Shown piece by piece: positions 1-7,016 of a stretch of 14,315 nt of DNA. Under the pieces are notes generated by a model. It was not told the DNA's origin and searched no databases. It saw nothing but the letters and a program-made list of their open reading frames with translations. Origin of the DNA: Pseudomonadota bacterium (lineage in GTDB: Bacteria; Pseudomonadota; Alphaproteobacteria; Rhizobiales; Devosiaceae); the NCBI GenBank assembly GCA_023387585.1, contig JAEWHZ010000258.1:1-14315 (forward strand), in the 5' to 3' direction. Made by a program: the position numbers and the translations under genes. Position 1 is the stretch's first letter. Every line of letters begins with the position of its first letter.

Positions 1-472
1 CGCCCGCGCCGTTGCGCGCCGCCACCGAGGTCGTGTTGATGATGAAGCCGCGCGTCTTCAGCAGATGCGGGATCGCCGCATGGCTCGCCTCGAGCACCGA
101 GCGCACGTTGAGCTCCATCACCGCGTCGTAGAGCTCCACGGTCCATTCGGCATAGGGCTGGCGCGCGACCATGCCGCCGGCATTGTTGATCAAGCCGTCC
201 AGCTTGCCGAACTTGGCGACCACCTCGTCGACCAGCCGCTTCATCTCCCCGCGCGCGCCGGCATCGGCCTTGAACAGTTCCACCGTACCGCCGGCCGCAC
301 GGATCTCGCCCGCCAGCGCCTCGGCGGCATCGACGCTCGAATTGTAGTGCAGCCCGACACTGGCTCCCTGCGCCGCGAACTCGCGCGCCACAGCGGCGCC
401 GATACCGGTCGAGGCGCCGGTGATGAGAACGACCTTGCCGGCCAGCTCTGCGAAACGGTTTGCGTCGGTCAT
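1..472 (-). CDS. SDR-family NADP-type oxidoreductase (partial, C-terminus off window)
   Basis: Classical short-chain dehydrogenase/reductase, a cytoplasmic enzyme that interconverts alcohol and ketone groups; the substrate cannot be told. Reading leftwards from ATG at 472-470, 157 codons are present before the window edge. Seen: cofactor motif TGASTGIG at residues 18-25, NNAGG at 96-100, active-site Asn in LNVRS near 122, and the Ser in NTTSVA at 149. The Tyr-x3-Lys pair would lie beyond the edge. The second beta strand ends in LHYNSS with no acidic residue, which in this family favours NADP(H), as in FabG-like reductases. The start is fixed by a strong GGAGGAAT Shine-Dalgarno just upstream (plus-strand 474-481). 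It lies on the same strand as the Wzz/kinase gene but is separated from it by 194 bp with a stem-loop and a candidate promoter, so it is probably a separate transcript. The family call is secure; its role is unknown. Confidence 0.93.
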   Translation of the reverse strand, partial: MTDANRFAELAGKVVLITGASTGIGAAVAREFAAQGASVGLHYNSSVDAAEALAGEIRAAGGTVELFKADAGARGEMKRLVDEVVAKFGKLDGLINNAGGMVARQPYAEWTVELYDAVMELNVRSVLEASHAAIPHLLKTRGFIINTTSVAARNGAG

Positions 473-491
473 GATTCCTCCTGGACCTTGG

Positions 492-519
492 ATTATCGTG
501 TGTTGTGAACCGCAAAAGC
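492..519 (-). promoter_or_regulatory. Candidate promoter of the minus-strand SDR gene
   Basis: On the minus strand a GATAAT hexamer (plus-strand 492-497) is one base off the sigma-70 -10 consensus. It sits about 20 bp before the SDR start codon. A weak -35-like GCTTTT (514-519) lies 16 bp further upstream. The -10 is good and the -35 poor, so this is only a plausible call. It fits the stem-loop placed between this gene and the preceding Wzz/kinase gene. Confidence 0.3.
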
Positions 520-588
520 GTGGCGGCTCTTGCGAGAAAAAGCGCTACGGTCCCGTCCGGGCGCGTATGCGATGCGTCTATGTGGAAC

Positions 589-613
589 GGCCGGAAGGCG
601 AACCCTCCCGGCC
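589..613 (-). terminator. Strong stem-loop downstream of the Wzz/kinase gene, probable terminator
   Basis: A 10-bp inverted repeat (589-598 with 604-613) encloses a 5-nt loop. Read on the minus strand, GGCCGGGAGG pairs fully with CCTTCCGGCC through one G-U wobble. On the plus strand the same position would be an A-C mismatch, so the structure favours minus-strand RNA. It begins about 53 bp past the stop codon of the Wzz/kinase gene. The sequence after the stem has only two U residues in a row, so it is not a textbook intrinsic terminator; it could act with Rho or protect the mRNA 3' end. Confidence 0.45.
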
Positions 614-666
614 AAATCGACAGCTGGTGATAGCACGTCGTACCGCATGCGTCAGCCGTCCCGCAA

Positions 667-2748
667 TCAATCCCGGCGGTCGGCCTCGGCAGCCTGGCGA
701 TATTCGCCCCCTATGCCCCCGACCTGGTTGAGCACCAGCACCACCGGCGGGTCGGCGCGCACGGCACGCCGCAACTGGCGGAGCGCACGACGCACATCGA
801 CCTCGCGCGTACGCGCCCAGCGCGCCACGAATAGCAGCGCATCAGCATGGCGCGCCTCATAGGCGGCGTCGATGATGGAGCCGACCGGCGCGGTGTCGAT
901 GATGACCGTGTCATAGCTCTCGCGCGCCGCGTCCAGCAATCGCGCCAGCACGTCGTCGGCGGCGAGCCCGTCCGTTGGCCTGGCACTGTCGCGGGCGCCG
1001 AGCAGCAACACGGCATCGGACAGCGGATCGGACTTGAACGCTTCGGCCGGATCGAGCCCGGATTCCGGGTCCAATATGTCGGCAAGCCCGTATTCCGGGC
1101 GGTGCCCGACCAGCCGGTGCAGCTTGGGCCGGCGGAAATCGCCATCGACCAGCAGGGTGCGCCGCCCGGCCTCGGCATAGGTGCGCGCCAGCGCCAGCGC
1201 GACGCTCGACTTGCCATCACCCGGTGCCAGCGAGGTGACCATGATCACCCGCGTGCGCTGCACATCGGAAGCCTGGTCGAGCGCGGCGCGGACGCGGCGC
1301 AGCGATTCCGCATAGGCCGACAGGGGCTGATTGGCGACGTGGTCGGCGACCGAGCGCACGCCGAGCCTGTTCGCCTTCGGCACCGAAACGGCGGCGTCCA
1401 CATCGAGCCTGTGTTCGGAATCCATCTCGTTCAGCATGCCGCCGACGAAGCTCTCGAACGTATAGGCCGAGATCAGCCCGAACAGGATGCCGCCAAAACC
1501 GGCTACGCCGAGGACCACTATGGGCGGCACGCCCGTCGGCGTGGTTGGCGGCAGCGCCGGCGAAACCACCCGGCTGTCGGCGATCTGCAGCGAGGATTGC
1601 AGGTGGAGGTCCTGAAGCCGGTTGATCATGCCCTGGTACAGCACGCGCTGCACCTCACCGGTCTGCTGCAACTCGTAGATTTGCGTGACCAGGTCGAGCG
1701 GCAGCGGCGCCGCCAGCACCGCGGTACGCAATTGCCGGCGCAGCATGTCGCGCCGGCCGGCGGCATCGGCGATGCGCGCTTCGAGCGCGGTGATCTCCGC
1801 CGAGGCGATGGCCGCGATCTCGACCTCGATGTCGCGCAACGCATCGCTCGCGGAAGGCGCATCGACATCGAGGCCGGCGAACGGCAGTATCAGCGCGTCG
1901 CGCCGGCGCACCGCATCGCCGAGCCGCCCCGAACCGAGCGCCGCGACCGCGCCCTGCCAGTCCTCGCGTCCCATGGCACCGCTCGCGCGCCCTAGCAGCG
2001 ATTGCGCGGTTTCGCGCTGGTCGTCGAGTGCCTGCATCTGCGCCCGCAATTCGCGCACCGTTTCCGTGACGGGGCCGCCATCGACCGCGCTGCGCTCGAT
2101 CAGCCGGTCGAGCTCGGTCTCGGTGCGCACCATGCTCTGCCGGACGGTCTCGATACGATCCTGCAGCAGGTCGTAGGCGGCGCGCGTCGTCGATATCTTC
2201 GAGGCGACCTGCATGGCGATGTAGCTGTCGGCGATGACGTTGGCGATCTCCGCCGAAGTCCGCGGATCGGTGTGCCGCACCTGGATTCCAATGACATAGG
2301 TCAGGCCGCGCCGGTGGACGTTGACCGCCGCGCGCAGGGCATCGAGCGCCAGATGGCTTTCGTCGGCATGGGCGGGCGGATCGCCCGGCAGGCCGAGCAC
2401 GGCGCGGATGCTGTCCAACGCCCCCGGGCGCGGCGCGAATTCTGGATCGTGCTGCAGGCCGAGCTCCTCGACCACCCGCATCAGGACGGCATCGGAACGC
2501 GCCAGCTCCGCCTCGCTGTCGACCCGTACGCCGTCATTGCCGCCACCGACGATCGCCGTCGCCGGTTCGAGCAGGTCCTTGGGGGCGGTATCGACGAAGA
2601 CCAGCGTCATGGCCGCATAGCGCGCCGGGGTCAGCCACAGTGCCAGCGCCGCGACCACGACCGTCACCACCGCGAAGCCCAGGATCAGCCGCAGGTTGCG
2701 CCGCACCAGATCGACATAACCACGCAACGAGTCCGTATCGTCCGTCAT
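667..2748 (-). CDS. Wzz-type polysaccharide co-polymerase fused to a BY-kinase-like ATPase domain
   Basis: Inner-membrane protein controlling chain length and export of a Wzy-dependent exopolysaccharide (GumC/ExoP/Wzc class), 693 residues. Seen in order: short cytoplasmic N-terminus; TM1 about 19-39; periplasmic Wzz region with long alpha-helical, coiled-coil-like stretches about 190-380; proline-rich segment ALPPTTPTGVPP (397-408) leading into TM2 (to about 428); then a cytoplasmic CpsD/CapB-like domain. That domain has the oligomerisation motif E-x2-R-x2-R at 481-487, Walker A APGDGKSS (508-515), Walker A' LLVDGDFRRP (532-541) and Walker B VIIDTAP (615-621). The C-terminus has one tyrosine (683) instead of the usual cluster. 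Two ATGs compete: the GGAGG at plus-strand 2757-2761 is 8 nt from the ATG at 2748 but only 2 nt from the one at 2754, so 2748 is preferred. Divergent from the sugar-nucleotide and glycosyltransferase operon it presumably serves. Confidence 0.93.
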   Translation of the reverse strand: MTDDTDSLRGYVDLVRRNLRLILGFAVVTVVVAALALWLTPARYAAMTLVFVDTAPKDLLEPATAIVGGGNDGVRVDSEAELARSDAVLMRVVEELGLQHDPEFAPRPGALDSIRAVLGLPGDPPAHADESHLALDALRAAVNVHRRGLTYVIGIQVRHTDPRTSAEIANVIADSYIAMQVASKISTTRAAYDLLQDRIETVRQSMVRTETELDRLIERSAVDGGPVTETVRELRAQMQALDDQRETAQSLLGRASGAMGREDWQGAVAALGSGRLGDAVRRRDALILPFAGLDVDAPSASDALRDIEVEIAAIASAEITALEARIADAAGRRDMLRRQLRTAVLAAPLPLDLVTQIYELQQTGEVQRVLYQGMINRLQDLHLQSSLQIADSRVVSPALPPTTPTGVPPIVVLGVAGFGGILFGLISAYTFESFVGGMLNEMDSEHRLDVDAAVSVPKANRLGVRSVADHVANQPLSAYAESLRRVRAALDQASDVQRTRVIMVTSLAPGDGKSSVALALARTYAEAGRRTLLVDGDFRRPKLHRLVGHRPEYGLADILDPESGLDPAEAFKSDPLSDAVLLLGARDSARPTDGLAADDVLARLLDAARESYDTVIIDTAPVGSIIDAAYEARHADALLFVARWARTREVDVRRALRQLRRAVRADPPVVLVLNQVGGIGGEYRQAAEADRRD

Positions 2749-2971
2749 GGCCATACCCTCCCCGCATGCGCCCCGCGGATCGGCCGGAACCGATCACGGG
2801 CGCCTTGGCCATCGCCAGGTTTTTCCCAATGTATGCAATAGATTAGACTTGGCAGAGAAAGATCGCCCCGTCCAGAGGGCATACCAGGCTCCGATGGGTC
2901 GAAATGCGGGCTGTTCTCGTCGCCGGGTTTCGCTAGACTATCGCCCCACGCAAAATAACAGGCGAATATCC
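2749..2971. promoter_or_regulatory. Divergent intergenic region between Wzz/kinase gene and polysaccharide operon
   Basis: This 223-bp spacer must carry the start signals for both divergent units. It holds an 18-bp dyad, GATCGG-N6-CCGATC, at 2778-2795, just upstream of the Wzz/kinase ribosome-binding site. An AT-rich patch follows at about 2820-2850. For the rightward operon, a TAGACT (2934-2939) preceded 17 bp upstream by CTGTTC (2911-2916) is a weak -10/-35 candidate. A second TAGACT lies at 2844-2849. None of these matches a consensus well. I see no coding sequence and no recognisable riboswitch. Confidence 0.4.
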
Positions 2972-4315
2972 ATGCGCATCACCATTGTCGGCAGCGGCTA
3001 TGTCGGGCTGGTTAGCGGGGCCTGTTTCGCCGATTTCGGCCATGAGGTGACCTGCGTCGACCAGGATGCGGGAAAGATCGCCGCGCTGCGCGAAGGACGC
3101 ATCCCCATATACGAGCCGGGCCTCGACCAGCTGGTCGAATCCAACAGCGCCGCCGGCAGGCTGAGCTTTTCGACCGAGCTCGCTCCGGCGGTCGCCGAGG
3201 CCGATGTGGTGCTGCTCGCCGTCGGCACCCCATCACGGCGCGGCGACGGGCATGCCGACCTGTCCTATGTCCATGCGGCGGCGCGCGAGATCGGCCCGGC
3301 GCTGAGGGGGTTTACCGTGGTGGTGACCAAGTCGACCGTGCCGGTCGGCACCGGCGACGAGGTCGAGCGCATCCTGCGCGAGACCAATCCGGCCGCCGAC
3401 GTGATCGTCGTCTCCAACCCCGAATTTTTGCGCGAAGGCGCCGCCATCGACGATTTCAAGCGCCCGGACCGCATCGTCATCGGGCTCGAGGACGAGCGCG
3501 CCCGCGCGGTGATGACCGAGCTCTACCGCCCGCTCTACCTCAACCAGGCGCCAATCCTGTTCGTCGGCAGGCGTACGGCCGAGCTGACCAAATATGCCGG
3601 CAACGCCTTTCTCGCCATGAAGATCACCTTCATCAACGAGATCGCCGATCTGTGCGAGAAGACCGGCGCCAATGTGCAGGACGTGGCGCGCGGCATCGGG
3701 CTCGACAACCGGATCGGCGGAAAATTCCTCCATGCCGGGCCGGGCTATGGCGGCTCGTGCTTTCCCAAGGACACGCTGGCTTTGGTCAAGACCGGGCAGG
3801 ATTTCGACAGCCCGCTGCGCCTGATCGAGACCACCGTGGCCGTCAACGAGCAGCGCAAGCGGGCCATGGGACGGCGCGTGATCGCGGCGCTCGACGGCGC
3901 GGTGCGCGGGCGCACCATCGGCGTGCTCGGCCTGACCTTCAAGCCCAACACAGACGACATGCGCGAGGCGCCCTCGCTTTCCATCATCCAGGTGCTGCAG
4001 GATGCCGGTGCGCGCATCCGCGCCTATGATCCGCATGGCATCGACATGGCGAGGGCGCTGCTCGACGGGGTCGAATTCACCGAAAACGCCTATGACGTGG
4101 CGCAGGATGCCGACGCGCTGGTGCTGGTCACCGAGTGGAACGAGTTCCGCTCGCTCGATCTCGAAAGGCTGCGCGAACTGATGCGCAATCCGGTGCTGGT
4201 CGACCTGCGCAACGTCTATCGCCGGCCGGCGGTGGAGGCGGCGGGGTTCAGCTATCACAGCATCGGGCGGCCGGCGCATCTCGAGGAGTCGAGCCTGCTG
4301 GACGCCGCGCAATGA
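2972..4315 (+). CDS. ugd: UDP-glucose 6-dehydrogenase
   Basis: Cytoplasmic NAD-dependent enzyme that oxidises UDP-glucose twice to UDP-glucuronate, a precursor for acidic polysaccharides. The 447-residue product has the usual length. Seen: N-terminal Rossmann motif GSGYVG (7-12); the STVPVGT segment at 121-127; TKYAGNAF with active-site Lys207; the FINEIADLCE helix at 220-229; and the catalytic motif GPGYGGSCFPKD with nucleophile Cys263 and Asp267. The C-terminal UDP-binding domain follows, with GLTFKPNTDDMREAPS. The open frame runs upstream to about 2747, but only the ATG at 2972 starts directly at the conserved first beta strand, so it is chosen; its ribosome-binding site is weak. Its stop overlaps the start of the next gene (ATGA). 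First gene of the plus-strand polysaccharide operon. Family certain; the symbol follows the reaction. Confidence 0.96.
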   Translation: MRITIVGSGYVGLVSGACFADFGHEVTCVDQDAGKIAALREGRIPIYEPGLDQLVESNSAAGRLSFSTELAPAVAEADVVLLAVGTPSRRGDGHADLSYVHAAAREIGPALRGFTVVVTKSTVPVGTGDEVERILRETNPAADVIVVSNPEFLREGAAIDDFKRPDRIVIGLEDERARAVMTELYRPLYLNQAPILFVGRRTAELTKYAGNAFLAMKITFINEIADLCEKTGANVQDVARGIGLDNRIGGKFLHAGPGYGGSCFPKDTLALVKTGQDFDSPLRLIETTVAVNEQRKRAMGRRVIAALDGAVRGRTIGVLGLTFKPNTDDMREAPSLSIIQVLQDAGARIRAYDPHGIDMARALLDGVEFTENAYDVAQDADALVLVTEWNEFRSLDLERLRELMRNPVLVDLRNVYRRPAVEAAGFSYHSIGRPAHLEESSLLDAAQ

Positions 4316-5322
4316 GGGTTTTCATCACCGGCAGCGCCGGTTTCATCGGATTTCACTTGGCCGACAGACTGTTGCGAGACGGGCATACGGTTTGCGGCTA
4401 CGACGCGATGACGCCTTATTACGATGTGGCGTTGAAACGGGCGCGGCATGAGCGGTTGAAGCGGTTCGAGGCGTTCAGCGCGCATGAGGCGGACCTTGGC
4501 GATGCCGGACGGCTCGAGGCGGCGATCGGTGATTTCGCGCCGGAGATCGTGGTGCATCTCGCGGCACAGGCGGGGGTGCGCTACAGCATCGAGCAGCCGC
4601 AGACCTATATCGACACCAATATCGGCGGCACCTTCAACCTGCTGGAAATCCTCAGGAAAACGCCGCCGCGCCATCTGCTCTTCGCCTCGACCTCCTCGGT
4701 CTATGGCGCCAATCCCGACATGCCCTTCGCCGAGGCCGACCGCACCGACCTGCCGATGTCGCTTTATGCCGCGACCAAGAAGGCGGGCGAGGCGATGAGC
4801 CATTCCTATGCGCATTTGTTCGGCATACCAACGACTTGCTTCCGCTTCTTCACCGTCTACGGGCCATGGGGGCGGCCGGATATGGCGCTGTTCAAGTTCG
4901 CGGCGGCGATGCTCGAAAAACGGCCGATCGAGGTCTATGGCGAAGGCAGGATGGAGCGGGATTTCACCTATGTGGAGGACCTCGTCGAGGCCATCATGCG
5001 GCTGATTCCGGTGGTGCCGGAAGCCGGGAAACCTGTTCTGCAACAGGGTGTTACCGACTCCCTGTCGCCCGCGGCGCCGTGGCGGGTGGTGAACATCGCC
5101 GGCGGCGCGCCGCAGGGGTTGATGGACTATATCGCGGCGCTGGAGAAGGCGTTGGGCGTGACGGCCGAAAAGCGCATGCTGCCGATGCAGCCGGGGGACG
5201 TGGCACAGACGCATGCCGATGCGGGATTGCTGCGGGCACTGACGGGTTATGTACCTGATACACCAATAGAAACCGGCGTCACCGCCTTCGCCGAATGGTT
5301 CCGGGACTGGCGGCGGAAATGA
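4312..5322 (+). CDS. UDP-glucuronate 4-epimerase-like NAD-dependent epimerase
   Basis: Extended SDR that most likely converts UDP-glucuronate to UDP-galacturonate, using the product of the preceding gene. The 336-residue length fits the family. Seen: NAD-binding GSAGFIG (7-13); HLAAQAGVRYSIEQP (82-96), typical of this subgroup; FASTSSVYG (124-132); the catalytic Y152-x3-K156 in SLYAATKK; and TVYGPWGRPDMALFKF (181-196), a signature of UDP-uronate epimerases. The C-terminal DSLSPAAPWRVVNIAGG is also characteristic. Start ATG 4312 overlaps the upstream stop by 4 nt and opens on the first Rossmann strand; a longer upstream reading would run inside the dehydrogenase gene. Adjacency to UDP-glucose dehydrogenase supports the substrate, but UDP-N-acetyl-galactosaminuronate or related uronates cannot be excluded. 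Confidence 0.92.
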   Translation: MRVFITGSAGFIGFHLADRLLRDGHTVCGYDAMTPYYDVALKRARHERLKRFEAFSAHEADLGDAGRLEAAIGDFAPEIVVHLAAQAGVRYSIEQPQTYIDTNIGGTFNLLEILRKTPPRHLLFASTSSVYGANPDMPFAEADRTDLPMSLYAATKKAGEAMSHSYAHLFGIPTTCFRFFTVYGPWGRPDMALFKFAAAMLEKRPIEVYGEGRMERDFTYVEDLVEAIMRLIPVVPEAGKPVLQQGVTDSLSPAAPWRVVNIAGGAPQGLMDYIAALEKALGVTAEKRMLPMQPGDVAQTHADAGLLRALTGYVPDTPIETGVTAFAEWFRDWRRK

Positions 5323-6854
5323 CCGTCAGGCGCGGGGTTTCGCAGCTCGCGCCGAACCTGGACATCGTGGTGATCGGCGCCGGCCCCTCGGGGCTGGCGG
5401 CGGCGATTGAGCTGGAAAAACAAGGACTTGAGGTAACCGTTCTCGAGGCCGGCGGGCTAAAACCGCGGGCGAGCGGGATGGCGGTGGATACGATGCCCGA
5501 AGGACGGCACGCCGAGCCGAAAATCGCGATCTGCGAAGGACTTGGCGGCACGTCCTGGTGGTGGGGCGGGCGCTGCGTGCCGCCGGACCCGATGGATTTT
5601 CGCGACTGGCCGATTTCCCAGGCGGAACTGTCGCCATGGTACGCGGCAGCGGCGGAATTCCTGGGATGCGGGCCGGCGCGGTTCGAGGCGGATGACCTGC
5701 AAGGGTTTGACGGGGTTCGGTTTTCAGCGCTGGAACGGTGGGCCCGGATGCGGCAACTGGGACGGGTCTGGCGGGCGCATCTGGAGCGCACAAGCAGGAT
5801 TTCCGTGTGCCTCGACGCGCGGGTCACGGCGCTGAAACTGAACGGAAATTCCGTCGACATTAACGTTTCGGGCCGGGTCCTGCGAGCCGGAACCGTAGTG
5901 GTCGCAACGGGCGGGCTGGCCAGCGTGAAGCTGCTGGCGGGATTGCCCGACATCGGCGCGGCGCTGGGAAAAAACTATGTGGGTCATACATTTGGCAGCG
6001 TGGCCAATATTATTTTCGCCGACCCCGAAGCGGCGGAGGTGGCGGATTTCTTTCTCGACCGGGGAAGCTGGGCGCGCCGCAGGCTCACTTTGCCACAAAA
6101 TTGTCACAAAGATGAACGGGTTCTGAACGTGGTTTTCTGGCCCGACAACGCCGCCTTTCACGATTGGCGCCATGGCAGCGCCATCCTGTCGGCGGTGTAC
6201 CTGGCGCTGTCGGTTCCGGTGGTCGGCCGCAGGCTGGTGAGCGAGGCGATCAGGCGGCGGCATGTGGGTACGGGCGGGCATGTCGGAAAGCACCTGCGCA
6301 ATGTGCTGCGCGATCCCGCGGGACTGTGCCGCGACGCGGTGCGGATCGTGCGCCAGCGCTATATCGAGCGACCGCGCCGGCCAGGCTTCCTGATCCGCAA
6401 CCGGGCGGGGCGCTACCGGCTGACCTTTCACGGCGCGCAGGCGGTGCGGGCGGACAACCGGGTCACGGTGGACGGGGAGCGGCTGAAGGTGGCCTACGAC
6501 TTTTCGCATGACGAGGCGGAAGCGATCGTGCGGGCGCATGAGGTGCTGGGCGAGAGACTGCGCGCCTCGGGCGTCGGACGGCTCGAATGGCATGCGCCGC
6601 CCGAAAAGCGCGTCGAAGCGGTGCTGGCGCAACTCGGCGACGGGTTCCACCAGCAGGGGGTGACGCGAATGGGCGAGGATCCGGCGCACGCAGTGGTCGA
6701 TCGCGACTGCCGGCTGTTCGGGCATGAGCGCGTCTTCGTCGCCGGGCCGGGGGTTCTGCCGACCAGCGGCCAGGCCAACCCGACTTTCGCCGCCTGTGCC
6801 TTGGCCATAAGGCTGGCGCATCATATCGCAGCCACGATCCGGCAGCGCTGCTGA
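5319..6854 (+). CDS. GMC-family FAD-dependent oxidoreductase in polysaccharide operon
   Basis: Flavoenzyme of the glucose-methanol-choline oxidoreductase superfamily, 511 residues. Seen: N-terminal FAD-binding GAGPSG (20-25) with the Glu of VLEAGG at 43; the GLGGTSWWWGGRCVPPDPMDF segment (75-94, 'GGTS' flavin contact); and the C-terminal region HQQGVTRMG with His444, VAGPGVLPTSGQANPTF with Asn487, then ACALAIRLA. His444 and Asn487 match the family's catalytic His/Asn pair. The electron acceptor and substrate are unknown; the genome context suggests oxidation of a sugar hydroxyl of a polysaccharide building block or lipid-linked intermediate, which is inference. No signal peptide is visible, so it is probably cytoplasmic. 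Start ATG 5319 overlaps the epimerase stop (ATGA) and has GGCGGAA upstream; a possible upstream start at 5295 would overlap by 28 nt and is disfavoured. Confidence 0.88.
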   Translation: MTVRRGVSQLAPNLDIVVIGAGPSGLAAAIELEKQGLEVTVLEAGGLKPRASGMAVDTMPEGRHAEPKIAICEGLGGTSWWWGGRCVPPDPMDFRDWPISQAELSPWYAAAAEFLGCGPARFEADDLQGFDGVRFSALERWARMRQLGRVWRAHLERTSRISVCLDARVTALKLNGNSVDINVSGRVLRAGTVVVATGGLASVKLLAGLPDIGAALGKNYVGHTFGSVANIIFADPEAAEVADFFLDRGSWARRRLTLPQNCHKDERVLNVVFWPDNAAFHDWRHGSAILSAVYLALSVPVVGRRLVSEAIRRRHVGTGGHVGKHLRNVLRDPAGLCRDAVRIVRQRYIERPRRPGFLIRNRAGRYRLTFHGAQAVRADNRVTVDGERLKVAYDFSHDEAEAIVRAHEVLGERLRASGVGRLEWHAPPEKRVEAVLAQLGDGFHQQGVTRMGEDPAHAVVDRDCRLFGHERVFVAGPGVLPTSGQANPTFAACALAIRLAHHIAATIRQRC

Positions 6855-6905
6855 CCGATTATGCCCCTTGCCATCGACGCCTCCGGCATGTGTTAGTTTT
6901 CAGCC

Positions 6906-7013
6906 ATGAGCATGCTGCATCCCGACCGGCTCCCGGCCCGCACCGATTGCGAACCCGAAAACCTCGGGCTCGGCGCGCGTCTGGCCGCCCTGGCACGCGA
7001 GCGCGGCATCTGA
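6906..7013 (+). CDS. Possible 35-residue small protein upstream of the WecG-type gene
   Basis: Short ORF starting MSMLHPDRLPARTDC and ending LAALARERGI. It fills most of the only sizeable gap inside the operon. Third codon positions are almost all G or C, as in neighbouring real genes. The C-terminal half looks like an amphipathic helix. Its TGA stop (7011-7013) is followed by one codon (GAC) and then the next gene's ATG in the same frame, so the two would be translationally coupled. An in-frame TAG lies four codons upstream (6894-6896), so it does not extend leftwards. No convincing Shine-Dalgarno is visible. It could be a small protein, a leader peptide controlling the next gene, or a relic of a longer N-terminus of that gene. 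Not recognised. Confidence 0.4.
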   Translation: MSMLHPDRLPARTDCEPENLGLGARLAALARERGI

Positions 7014-7016
7014 GAC

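Noticed and set aside
847..2841. Plus-strand open frames opposite the Wzz/kinase gene
   Set aside because: Shadows of a gene with clear Walker motifs and membrane segments on the minus strand; translations show no family features.
2911..2939. CTGTTC-N17-TAGACT as the main promoter of the operon
   Set aside because: Too few consensus matches in the -35 to list as a separate promoter; kept only as a mention in the divergent region.
5027..5062. Hairpin CCTGTT/AACAGG inside the epimerase gene as a terminator
   Set aside because: Short stem in the middle of a conserved coding segment, no U tract, and the reading frame continues normally.
6092..6110. Near-perfect 11-bp direct repeat TTGYCACAA separated by AA inside the GMC gene
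   Set aside because: Lies within coding sequence, only two copies, and explains itself as codons for LPQNCHK; no sign of a regulatory array.
6861..6896. Eleven-codon ORF (MPLAIDASGMC) between the GMC gene and the 35-codon ORF
   Set aside because: Too short, with no ribosome-binding site and no attenuator-like codon run; nothing supports translation.
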